Shown one piece after another: positions 10,371-21,064 of a stretch of DNA of 64,000 bases (position 1 is the first letter of the stretch; every line of letters begins with the position of its first letter). The stretch covers positions 44,006,250 to 44,070,249 of the forward strand of contig CM034233.1 in the NCBI GenBank assembly GCA_019916065.1, given 5' to 3'. The notes under the pieces were generated by a model. It searched no databases, was not told where the DNA came from, and was given only the letters and a program-made list of their open reading frames with translations. This DNA comes from Vitellaria paradoxa. Its lineage: Eukaryota > Streptophyta > Magnoliopsida > Ericales > Sapotaceae. Both the position numbers and the translations under genes were made by a program.

Positions 10371-12909
10371 TAGGTTAGAAGGTTCTGTAGACTTTTCATT
10401 ATCTGGTACATTTAGCCAATTAGAGGAAATGTGTTATAAAGTTAGGGACTGCGATATGTCATTTGTTGATATGGAGATAAAGGATCATGAAATCATAAAG
10501 TGTGATAATACTAAATGATAGCTCACCTTGAGTTTAATGTCAGATAAAGATGTGGAGAATTGAACACGTTTATGAGTCGTCAGGATGTTCAGGCATCTTA
10601 TGATGTTGTTATAGTTATGATTTCAATTATTGGTAAACTTGTTCGTATATGAGTTAGATTTTGTGTTAGTTGAATTATTCCTACTGGTGTAATAATTAGT
10701 AATAGGTGCACACGGAGATTGAGTGTTGTTGTGTGATGGAGATAGCTGACCAAACTTTAATTATCAATTGAGACTTTTGGACATCTATAATTTTGACCTT
10801 ATCTTGATTATGAATTGGTTATCTACATATTAGACTTTTACTGATTGTTTTACGAAGGAAGTGCAGTTTTAAATTCCAGGAAATTTGGATTTAGTATACA
10901 ATAGTGATCGTAGGATTGTGCCTAATTGTTTGATATCTATAGTAAAAGTTAGTAAGATATTAAGTAAATGGAGTTGATACTAAGAAACTAGAGACTAAAT
11001 TGAATGAGATATCTATTATGTATGAGTATCCAAATGTATTTCTAGATGAATTGCTAGATATAATCCTAGATAAAGAAGGAGAATTTCTTTTGATGTCTTT
11101 ATGATAATTTTTAGTGATGATATCCTGATTTATTCATGAAGCAAGGAAGAACATGCACAATATTTTAGAATATTGCTATAGATTCTATGAGAGAAACAGT
11201 TATGTGCAAAATCAGTACGTGTGACTTTTGGCTAGATTGGGTAGTATTCTTGGGACATATGACTTCAACTAAGAATATCAGTATTGATCCTAAGAAAGTT
11301 GAGATAATACTAAGGCTTGGTTTGGGAACAAATTTAGCTAACTTTTTTTTAGCTAGCTAGTGGCTCGCTAAAAAAAGCTAAATTTGTGTTTGGGAATGAA
11401 AAAAAAAAAGTATCTTTTTTTGAGGTAGCTAACTTGTTTTTGTTAATTTGACATTTTTACCCTTGAAAGTTTAAAAGAAGGTTAAAATGTAAGAGGGTAA
11501 ATTTGACCAAGCACTGTTGCAGCAGCCATTAGCTTGGCTAATGGTTACCTATGCCAAACAGAGCCTAAATTGGGAGTGTCCAACTAGTGTAATAGTAGTG
11601 TATAGTTTTCTTGAATTGACAGGATATGATTGACTCGCAAAGGTGTTACATGTAAAGGGAATGATAGGTATGAGAAAAGTTTTCAAAAATTAAAGATAAA
11701 ATTGCCTATAGCTTTAGTGTTAGCATTTCTTTCAAATAACGATAGACTTATAATCTATAGAAAAGTTTCATGATTGGGGATAAAAATATGTTTTGACGTA
11801 AAATGGGAAGATAAGTGTATATACCTCGAGATAATTAGGAACTAATAGACAAAATTATCCAACCCATGATTTGGAATTAGTTGTAACGATATTTGCATTG
11901 ACGTTATGGAAATATTATGTATATGGTGAGATTATTAATATTTATGCTAATTATCAGAGCTTAAAATACTTAGTTGTTCAAAAAAGCTAAATTTGAGGTA
12001 GAAAAGATGGTTATAATTAAAGAAGGGTTATGATTTTAATATATATTATCATTCTGGTAGAGCAAATGTGGTAGCGGATGCTTTGATGTGTAAGTCTGTA
12101 GGCATGTTAGTTTATCTTTAGTGTTGGAGGATTCATTTATTTAATGATGTTACACATACGAGTGCAGAGTTAGCCATAACTAAAATAGACGCTTGATTGA
12201 TCAATTGAGCTTGAGGCCTTTGTTATTTTATCATATCAAGATGTTACAATTGGAAGATGTTTAATTGTGAAAAATTCAAGAACAATTAGCAGATGATTTA
12301 TGAATAGACTTTGAGATGATGGATTATTGTGTTACGGTGATAAGAGTTTGTGTGTGTACTGGTGTGTACTAGGAAAATTTTAAAATTTGTTGCTACATGG
12401 AAAAGTATTATTATAGATTTGACTGTGGGATTACCACATATCCAAAAATGTTTTGATTTCTACTAGTGAAATTAAATTATATGACGGATAAATATGTTAG
12501 ATAATTTGTTAATGAAATTGTGAGATTGTATAGTACACCCATGTCAATTGCGGCTGATAGAGATCCAAAGTTTATATTCAGATTTTAGTCTAGTCTACGA
12601 CATGTTAGGGAATAAAGTTAAAGCTTAGTACAACATTTTATTCTTTGACAGATGAACAATTTAAGGGAACCATTTAGACTTTAGAAAACATGTTACGAGT
12701 TTATGTGTTAGATTTTAAAAGAAATTAGGATAACTTGCTACCATTGATGGAATTTGTATCATTTAAGGCTTTAATTGATGGCAAATGTAAAATTTTAGTA
12801 TATTGGAATGATGGGGGAGAGAAAATTATTTAGGTCAGAATTAGTGCGGGATATATTAAACAAAGTGAACGTGATACCAAACAGAAGATTAAAATTTGCT
12901 ATGGGTAAT
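10371..12909 (+). pseudogene. Element A gag-pol remnant, left part (heavily decayed)
   Basis: No long ORF survives. The order of recognisable scraps follows gypsy pol: protease-like sequence near 10560-10830, RT around 11080-11310, RNase H near 11880-12090 (a YHSGRANVVADAL-like stretch near 12050), then integrase. Around 12530-12600 one frame reads GTPMSIAADRDPKF, equivalent to the second-Asp region of gypsy integrases. Around 12800-12900 the C-terminal part reads GERKL and then LKFAMGNHV before being cut at 12909 by element B. The gag region is mostly missing. Numerous stops and frameshifts indicate an old copy. Confidence 0.7.
11314..11565. mobile_element. Tourist-like (PIF/Harbinger) MITE inside element A
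   Basis: A 252-bp non-coding element. Terminal inverted repeats are GGCTTGGTTTGGGA at the left and GGCTCTGTTTGGCA (read inward) at the right, 11 of 14 matching. It is flanked by TAA at 11311-11313 and 11566-11568, the 3-bp target duplication of PIF/Harbinger elements. The pol sequence of A resumes on both sides. A hAT MITE with an 8-bp duplication was considered but no 8-mer repeats. Confidence 0.75.
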
Positions 12910-12914
12910 CACGT

Positions 12915-14404
12915 TGACCACGTCTAAATAGTGCGTCTAAACCAACCTCCAAGTGCAAGGGTGTGTAGTGTAGTTTTAACTCGATAAGACCGAGGTCGAT
13001 TCTGCAAGAAACCTATGTGTTAGTTTCTAGGTCTTATAAATTATTAATCCTAAATTTAGTAAAGTTTAGAAAATTGGGAAATACTAAAACTCTACGTTTA
13101 GGAAGATGAAACAGACCACTACCAATTATTCAATTGAAAAGGTTTTAGCAAGAAAAGTTTGGATTCAATACAGTTACTAATAAAAGCAGATTACTCAAGT
13201 AAAAATAGAATAAATAAGAAAATAAATTCAGAAGTGTAAAACAATGATTAATTAGGTACGGAATGATTCAAATGACAATTAAACAATTAAATAATACTCT
13301 TAATTCAGCTTTCAATTCCAGGTGGGTTTATTATTTCACAATGTGATGTACTTTTTACTATAATCTAAAATTCACGTAAAGGAACAAATAGATTGGAAAG
13401 TTATTTTCATTGAAAACTCATTATTTTCCCAATATCAGTTTTATACTCTTGTTGAGGATTATAAAACTAGAAGATTTCTCTTTAATACTTCTTAGGTTCA
13501 AAATCTAATCTTTTACTCCAAAAATATCAATGCAAAGTTTTAATCGAAAACCTTTACTAGTAATTATAGAGAATATAGTCAAGGATTTCTGTTTTTGAAT
13601 GTTTTTGAAATAAATAAAAATTAGATCTGAATATCGTAGATCCTTACACATGTGTTTTCACACAACATGCACCGATCTATGCATATCACAATGTTTATAA
13701 TAACCCACCCTTCCTTGATTTGTTGAATCAAGAGGAAATAAAGTTACGCTAACATTATTTCGATATTCATAACAAACATAAAGACAATCAGATTAATAAA
13801 TATAAAAGAAGAGTATGTTATTAAATCAATAAATGAATGTACCATACTTTGAAACTGAATTAGATGTGAAACGATGAAGAAGGAAAATTGATAACGCTTC
13901 TACAAACAATCCACAAAGCTTCGCTAACATACTCTAAACAAAAACAAGAAGAAAAACTCTCAAAAAAACTCTATCGAAAATCTAAAACAAATGTAATGTA
14001 GAAGTGCCAATACGGCTATACAAAGTGACAAAGTCAATATATATAGTGATACATAAAACCCCTAAAAAGTGAGCAGAATGGCGCAAATCAACCCACTGTG
14101 GTCCGAACCGTTCATCGAGGTGTCTAAACCATAGTGTCTTTCCTCCTCAATTTTTGCTTTGTTTCTCTAGCTTAGTCCTTGACTTGGTCCGCGCCACTCA
14201 AGGGGGTGTCCAAACCACAGTGCCTTTGTCATCATATAAGTTGCTTTCGTCACTACTAATTTCGATTATTTCATCCTTTTCCTACAATTTAGAAAATAAA
14301 CACAATAAGTGATAAAAAGTAACAAAACTCTTAAATTTATTAACTTAATGCATGAATTAAGGTCAAATTATGGAGTTTGTAATTACACTTTACAAGTGTA
14401 ATCA
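12915..14404 (-). repeat. Element B 3' LTR
   Basis: 1,490 bp. Read on the minus strand it runs TGATTACACTTG to GTGGTCA. It aligns end to end with 24119-25592. It contains a motif cluster at about 14095-14220, with GTGGTC and GGTGTCTAAACCA / GGTGTCCAAACCACAG. The sub-terminal GACCGAGGTCGA block near 13000 is shared in form with the LTR of D. Confidence 0.9.
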
Positions 14405-14441
14405 CACCCCCTAACTTGAGCATTGCCAGTCCCTAACAATG
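14405..14441 (-). promoter_or_regulatory. Element B terminal polypurine tract with adjacent hairpin
   Basis: The polypurine tract AGTTAGGGGGTG (minus, 14416-14405) lies directly before the 3' LTR and would prime plus-strand DNA. Four bases further into the element, 14421-14441, the sense strand can form a 9-bp stem (CAUUGUUAG / CUGGCAAUG, with two U-G pairs) around a GGA loop. Element D has the same arrangement with a fully Watson-Crick stem. Confidence 0.75.
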
Positions 14442-16208
14442 GCTTTATTGAAATGAAATGAGACTACTGCCCTATTTCTCTTTTTGTTGGAAACACAACT
14501 ACACTTAGCTGCATGCAGCAAGCCTTTTAAACCCCTAGGTTCCCCCTAGTGAACGAGTGAAGTCTCGTGAGGGTTTGTAGTGAATCTACCCACAAAATTC
14601 CTAGACTAATCCAATGGATGGTAATAATCATTTCAATAACTCCTGATTTAAGTTCAATATGAAATAAGTAACAAAATTTCAAAATTTTGCATAAATCCTC
14701 CCAATGTTTATTAAACTCACCTAACTTTTCAACCACCTTATTTCGAATATGCCAATTCATATCATTCATTTCAAAATAGCCATCAAATGTACTTAAAAGA
14801 CTGTGACTTCGACTTCAAATCTCACTAAGTTGGTCACTCAAAAATGAAATCACTAAAGAAGGGTTACTCTCATGGTTAATGTAGGATTACAGTATCAAAT
14901 GAATGCAGAGAAGCCAATCAAGAGGTGACTGAAAGAATTAAAATGTGGAGTGTTTCATAGCTTAATGAATGGAATGTATTATTGCATAAACAAAACAACT
15001 ACCATCAACCAAATAAAATAAATCAATGCTCTTCTAAGTGTCTTTCACTTAAAGTCCATTAGGTCTTTATTAGGTTGTAACTTGGCCATGGTTAATTGGT
15101 TAGACAAACAAGGGGTAGGGAAAATCAAAGTGCATGTCTAAGGATGGTGGTAGTGGTGCAATGCAATACCTTGCAAACTTTTCTCTTTTCAGCCTCTTAA
15201 AAGCCAAACATTAAAACTCAATTTATTCAATACTTTTTTTTTTTTGTGATGTATATGGGACCAATAGTAATGAACTTATGAAGTGTTATGTCCCCCCCCT
15301 TTTTTTAATAGACTACCACATTTTCCAATCACAAACTCCCTTTTCATTAACCGTGTTACAAAATTGCACTAATATCCAAAGATATGCCAAGGTTGGTTTA
15401 CCTATACATCTAAGGTTAAAGAGGTCATAAATGTGGCTAAACAAGAAAAACTTCTTTTATTATTTTTATTTCTTTAAAGGCTTCAAAGTGGCTCCAATGT
15501 AATCAAAGAAAAGTTTCAAGCTTTCAAATACAAGAAAGAGGGTCTAATATCACTCTCTAGGTTAATAACACTTTGTAAGAGGCATTGATCTACACATGTA
15601 AATAAAAAATAGTGTCTTGTGCATTTAATACCAAAGCAAATTAATGTAATGAAGTTATCTAAGAAAAGTGAGGCAAAAGAAATTATAAAAAACATTATGA
15701 AACTCTCAAGAACAAAAGGTTAGGCTCAAAAGCTCACATAATATAGGGTTTCAAGTCTCCACCTTTGTCTTGGCACACTTGAATAACTAAATCTCACAAA
15801 CTCTAATCCTTGACACACTTTCAATTCAATGGTTTCAAGTGACAAGTTTGCAACACATTAGAAAATTTCATACTTAATTTTAAATTAGGTTCCCCATTCA
15901 AAATTGAAACCAAACTATTTGTTATTTACATGAACAATATCGTCATTGGATTAGATGCTAAAACATTCACTAGTCACTAGTATATCAAGGGAAACACCAT
16001 CATGTGACCACCCCCCCAACTAAAGAGACACATTGTCCTCAATGTGTGTGTAATATAAGAACAAGGGTGAAGATTAAAGGTTAGAATGTGATGTGCATAT
16101 GACATCTTCCCCCCCAACTAAATGCTCAAGTGACTAATGATGCCAATAAAATAACAGAAATAAAATAATAAAATAAATAAAAAAGAAATAAAAAGAAGGG
16201 ATAAAGTG
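14442..16208 (-). other. Element B 3' non-coding region
   Basis: About 1.77 kb between the last ORF and the polypurine tract. No supported gene; the frame at 14527-14769 is poorly convincing. Blocks match the same region of element D (50189-52400): the AAACCCCTAGGTTCCCC block at 14530 and 50346, GAGGGTTTGTAGT at 14570 and 50386, and GGTTGTAACTTGGCCAT near 15080 and 50885. This conservation without coding capacity suggests an RNA-level role. The end near 16140-16200 is A-rich on the plus strand. Confidence 0.6.
16009..16120 (-). promoter_or_regulatory. Element B internal polypurine tracts and second hairpin
   Basis: Two extra tracts occur at 16009-16022 and 16107-16120, each reading TAGTTGGGGGGG on the minus strand. 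Beside the first, 16031-16044 can fold in the sense RNA as CAUUG / CAAUG around AGGA. The order (hairpin, then tract) and the short gap repeat the terminal module at 14405-14441. Internal extra polypurine tracts are known in some plant Tat-type elements; this copy may be similar. Confidence 0.6.
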
Positions 16209-16781
16209 TTATCTCGTGCTGGCTTCATACTTAGCTAGTGCACCATCAATACCACGAATAATTTCATCTGGAAGCTCAAGGTCATAATGCTGGTCACAAT
16301 AATCTGATTTACTAAAAGTCTCATCGCTCTTAGTAGACTCACTATTAATCTCAGCACTATCCATGTTAGGCACATCCTCTAGTGGTGGCATATCATCATA
16401 GTCAGAAGGTGAACTCCCCTCGGATCCTACTTTGATCTTAGTGTCAGTGTCGTAAGTGGGTACTTCAGACCACTCAGCAGATATGTCTATCTTAACCCAC
16501 TCTATGCGTAATAGAAGTTCTAGGTCAACATCATCCCACCCTTGTCCCTCAAAGAATTGGTAAGGTATGATATGGACTAGGGGAGGGAAAATAAGTGGGA
16601 GAGGTAGGGAATTACTCTCTTTGAAACACTCATCAGGCCACATATCTAAGTCAACCTCTGAGTTCTTTGAATCACTCTCATCACTGGACATATCAATTTT
16701 AGGCTCCCACTTACGTTTACGACCAATTAAAGTATTAAATTTTTCCTTCTAATTAGATTTATCCTTATTAAAACCAGACAT
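16209..16781 (-). CDS. Element B last ORF: acidic protein of unknown function (one early stop)
   Basis: Sense ORF of 190 codons from the ATG at 16781-16779. Codon 11 is TAG, after which 179 codons run open. An intact frame from the internal ATG at 16691 gives 160 residues. The N-terminal part holds a basic patch GRKRKWEPK that could be a nuclear signal. The rest is strongly acidic and serine-rich (MSSDESDSKNSEVDLD, later SPSDYDDMPPLEDVP), with a hydrophobic PLPLIFPPL stretch. I recognise no domain. It lies in the env-like position of Athila elements, but no signal peptide or membrane anchor is visible, so calling it an envelope protein is not supported. Confidence 0.5.
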
Positions 16782-17120
16782 GAGGTACCTATTCTTAACA
16801 CAGAATAAATAAAGAGCTTAATAACGTAAACAAGCAAGCATTAGCGTTGCCAAACATGAAGTAATATCAACACTAAAAATGGACAAATAAAGAGAAAATA
16901 ATTGAAGAAAGAAAACAAGAAGAAATAAAGACCAAAATAAATTTATCGAATGATAAGTTACCAATGTCAAAATAGTCATGCACCATTACATCAGTACAGA
17001 CCAATAATGAAATAAATACAGAGTTTTAGGATTACCAAATAGAGCACTGAGTTTAAATCCTAAACTCTTAAGAAAACATCAACTACCAAAAGTAAAATAG
17101 AACAAAAGAAAGCAAAAAGG

Positions 17121-18232
17121 CTAATCACTATGGTGGTGGAGGTGGATGTGACTCCCGAAGGTAGTCCAAGATGCTCTAGAGAAGTTGACCCTATGTCTGC
17201 TGCATCTGATGAATTCGTAATAAGAGCTGATGGTCATCGTCTTAATTTTGTTCCAAATGACTTACCCTCTTAGCCAATACACCAATTTAGGAGGCCAACT
17301 CAACATTGGTCATATCCTGCTCCTCTTCTTCCTCTGCCTCTACCTAAACACGCGATGCACTGCCTTCCTCCATAGCATCTCCTTCTATCTTTCTCTTATT
17401 CTTCTTCGCTAAATGACCTCTGAACTTTGAATAGGAAGTAATATTGAACGGCTGTAATCCTGAGGCCAGAGGCATGTCATCAATAATCTGTGCCCCCTTT
17501 TTCCTAAAGATTTCTGTGAGTGCTCCTCCAAATGGTAAAGCTGCCAGGGCCCCTGGGTGCTCATATGTGTATGTTACTTGATGCCAAATATACGAAGGCA
17601 AATCAACCGTCATTCTAGTCCCAATGGCATATATCAACCGAGCTCGAAGTGGGCTACGATTAGAACTTCTGTTTTGGGGCAACAGATTGGTGCATGAAAA
17701 GATCTACAATGCCCAATACTTGTCCTTAAGAGTAGAAGCTAGCTTCCTATATTCCCCTGTCCAATCTTGACCCTCTAATAGAATCTCGAAGCTATGATAG
17801 GTAATGGTGGGGTGCCAACAAAAGGGTAAATAAATTCAGGATTTGGGACACGAGATAGCTAAAAAACTTGTGCGAAGTCATCTAGTGTAACAACTATCTC
17901 AACCCCTCTGACCCAACTAAAGATTCTTTCCCTACCCTTCCTCATAATTATAGATCCCTCTTTGACATTTGCAAAGAATTCGCACACCACATCAATAACA
18001 TAGTATACATGGAACTTGGCAATGTGAAGCCATTGACGCCCTTTAAAATTCTGTTCCAACATAAATTCTTCACTCTTAAAATGATCAATCTGTTAGAAAC
18101 GCTCAATGAAACTAGTTTATGTACCCAAATATCATCATATTGAGTCTCAGCTTATTCACGCCAGAACCTATTTCTGTCTAAAGAAGTGGATCCTAACTTC
18201 CTATTAGCTACATGCTTGACCTTTGGTGCCAT
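17121..18232 (-). pseudogene. Element B post-integrase ORF: plant-transposon-protein-like domain, decayed
   Basis: The frame starts MAPKVKHVANRKLG at 18232 and can be followed through stops and shifts to a TAG at 17121, about 360 residues. Recognisable parts are FKGRQWLHIAKFHVYYV, VVCEFFANVKEG and SWVRGVEIVVTLDDFAQVF (18062-17859), then LLPQNRSSNRSPLRARLIYAI, PSYIWHQVTY and a Lys-rich tail (17682-17344). The pattern (W, VxEFFAN, VRGxxV) resembles the family called putative plant transposon protein in Pfam (PF20167, from memory). Its role is unknown. Positionally it matches the extra ORF of Athila elements. Confidence 0.6.
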
Positions 18233-18849
18233 GACACACTACATTCAAAAAGGAAGAAATATTGGTCTGAATTCAAGTTAATAGCCCTTATATCCACACA
18301 AGTTCAATGGTCCAGTTCTAATAATAGAAAATTAAAACATTAAGTTATCAGAAATGGGTCATTAAGTGCCCAGGTGGCAACATGGCAGCCACCAAGAAGT
18401 GGTCCATTGAAAACATTTAGAGAGTAGAGTCATAAGGAAAAGTAAGCGTCAGACAATTGAGAAGCCGACAAAAGGGAATAAGACCAAATGGACCCACAGA
18501 CCAAATTTGTCAAAGTGGCATAATAAAATTGGCTTTAAAAGGGTAATCTCCATAAAAATAATGTTTGAAACCCATAATAAGCTCTAAAACTGGTGGAAAT
18601 CAGAACCCTAATAGAGTATGAGCTCAGGTTCAAAGAAAAATTTAATTTTTGCAACCTAAGGCTTACAAAAAAAGATTAAGATACTTAAGAGTGAAAATAG
18701 GAGAAGAATGGAGTCAAAAATCCGACAAAGAACTCGCAAAACTACCTGGATATGAAAGGATTCTTAAGGAATTAGAGTGTATGTGGTGGAAAAAATAGGA
18801 TGGGTGTTAGGGATTTTGGGTTAAAAACTGCGATAGGAGGCTTTAAAGA

Positions 18850-18965
18850 GACACAGGGTCTAGACCACCCGTGAGGGGTCTGGACCACAGTAAGCCTAGG
18901 TGATAAATTTTTGGAACCCTACACATTGTGGTTTAGACCACCCGATTGGGGTGTCTAGACCAATG
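18850..18965. repeat. TCTAGA-centred motif cluster inside element B
   Basis: Between the integrase and the next ORF, this stretch carries GGGTCTAGACCACCCGTGAG, GGTCTGGACCACAG, GTGGTTTAGACCACCC and GGGGTGTCTAGACCA. The same motif type occurs in both LTRs of B (14095-14220, 25285-25415) and in diverged form near 23955-23995. It is not part of a recognisable ORF. Confidence 0.6.
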
Positions 18966-20480
18966 GATGAAAATTCAAAATTTTTTTTTCAAACCAAAAA
19001 GAATTAAATCTAAGTTTTATGACTCAATTCAATGTAAAAATTGAAAACTCCTCTAAACCTAATTAATATACAACTAATACAACATTCTAACCGTGAATTA
19101 TTCATAACGTGGAGGATCAAAAAGATCCCACGATTCGACTAAACCGATGAAATTCTCTAAATAAGGTTTGAGTCTATGCCCGTTTACTTTAAACTGATTT
19201 CTATTCTTTGGATTCTCTATTTCAATGGCCCCATGTTTAGAAACATGTTTCACGATAAATAGGCTAGACCATTTATATTGCAATTTGCCTAGAAATAAGT
19301 GAAGTTGTGATCGATAAAGAAGCACTTTCTGACGTTCGTGAAATGAACGTCTCGCAATATGTTGGTCATATACTCTATTTATCTTTTCTTTGGATATTTG
19401 AGCATTCTCATAAGCATCATTCCCTAATAAAGAAGCACTTTCTGACGTTCGTGAAATGAACGTCTCGCAATATGTTGGTCATATACTCTATTTATCTTTT
19501 CTTTGGATATTTGAGCATTCTCATAAGCATCATTCCCTAATTCCTCCATTTCTACAATCTGTAGCTTACGGTGAAGTCCAGCCTCATTGATATTAGCATT
19601 GAATTGTTTAATGGCCCAGTATGCCTCATGCTCTAATTCAACAAGTAGATGGCACGGCTTCCCATAAACCAATCTATATGGTGACATCCCTAAGGTTGTT
19701 CTGTAAGGTTTATGATATGCCTATAAAGAGTCAACCAGTCACAGTGACCAATCCTTGTGACTTGGGTTAACTGTTTTCTCAAGAATTTGCTTTATCTCCC
19801 TATTAACAAGTTCTAGCTGGCCAGTTGTTTGTAGTTGATATGATGTGCCAACTTTATGGACCACACCATATTTGAGCAATAGAGTTCCCATAGGACGATT
19901 ACAGTAGTGTTTACCTACATCACTAATAATTGCTTGGGGCACTCCAAAACGTGAGAAAATATTCTCATGGAGGAATTTAAGCACGACTTTGTGATCACTA
20001 GTTCTAGTGGCAACTGCTTCAACCCATTTAGAGACATAGTCAACCCCTTTTAAAATGCATTCATATCCACATGAAATTGGGAAAGGACCCATGAAATCTA
20101 TTCCTTAACAATTAAACACCTCCAGAACAAGAATATAGGATAAAGGCATCATGTTTGTACGTGTTAAACTCCCCAAATGTTAGCACCTATCACAAATGGT
20201 GCAAAAGTGATGAACATCTTTGAACAATGGGGGCCAATAGAAGCCATATTGGAAGATTTTCGCTGCTGCTTTGTTCATGGAAAATGGCCACCACAAGCTT
20301 GGGAATGGCAAAATTCAAGTATGCCTGGCACTTCCCACTTAGGAATACAATGTCGAATCACTTCATTGGGGCAATATTTGAACAAGTAGGGATCATCCCT
20401 GAAGAAAACTCTAACGTTTCGTAAGAATTTCTTTTTATCTTTAGAACTCCATTCATTTGGGATTTTTCCTGTCACTAAGT
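18966..20480 (-). pseudogene. Element B integrase, decayed
   Basis: The minus strand shows, in order, an HHCC-type zinc region (20475-20275: RHCIPKWEVPGILEFCHSQ, GGHFP), the catalytic core (20092-19739: GPFPISCGYECIL, VDYVSKWVEAVATR, IISDVGKHYCNRP, TTGQLELVNREIKQILEK) and the C-terminal region (19687-19098: MSPYRLVYGKPCHLLVELEH, AYWAIKQF, GHRLKPYLENF). The three acidic catalytic residues (VDY, SDVG, NREI) are visible. The usual SDxGxHF has become SDVGKHYCN. A 113-bp tandem duplication (19314-19539) and other shifts break it. No chromodomain follows. Confidence 0.88.
19314..19539. repeat. 113-bp tandem duplication in the B integrase
   Basis: Two adjacent, essentially identical copies begin with ATAAAGAAGCACTTTCTGAC, at 19314 and 19427. 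The period of 113 is not a multiple of three, so the duplication shifts the reading frame and repeats the ERxxVLLY region of the integrase C-terminus. Confidence 0.92.
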
Positions 20481-20519
20481 AATTAGCAATATCAACATAC
20501 CACAGAGGAGTGGAGGCTG

Positions 20520-21064
20520 TTATTGCTTCTACATTAAATAATTGTTCATCTGGGAAGCTATCATTTATTTAAGTTCCATCATCTAAGGAAGCCTTTACCG
20601 GTAAACATGACAAGTGATCCGCTACCACATTTTCAACACCTTTCTTATCTCTTATTTTAAGTTCAAACTCTTACAAAAGTAAAATCCAATGAATTAACTG
20701 TGGTTTGGCCTCTTGTCTAGTCAATAGTACTTGAGAGCTGAATGGTCAGTGAATATTATAACTGTTGAACCATGAGATAAGAACAAAATTTCTCAAAGGC
20801 AAAGATAACTACTAACAATTCTTTTTCAGTTGTCGTGTAATTTTTCTACGCATCATTTAGAGTTTTACTGGCGTAATAAATAACATGCGCCTTTTTGTCT
20901 TTCCTTTGTCCTAATCCAGCTCCAATGGCATGGTCACTCGCATCACATATAAGTTCAAAGGGAAATGACCAATCAGGAGATTGAAGTACAAGAGCTGTAA
21001 TTAGGTAACCCTTAAGCTTATCAAATACTTTCTGACACTAAGGAGTCCATTCAAATGATGTGTC
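20520..21064 (-). pseudogene. Element B RNase H, decayed
   Basis: Around 20960-20850 the minus strand reads FELICDASDHAIGAGLGQRK, then KAHVIYYASKTLNDA, then NYTTTEKELL. This is the start of the gypsy RNase H with its first catalytic Asp in CDASD. Beyond 20800 the frame is lost. It lies directly between RT and integrase. Confidence 0.85.

Noticed and set aside
16209..16781. Retroviral-type envelope gene in B
   Set aside because: The position fits, but there is no signal peptide, membrane anchor or furin-like site; composition is acidic and soluble.
19314..19539. CRISPR-like or satellite array
   Set aside because: Only two adjacent copies with no spacers; it is a simple tandem duplication within integrase.
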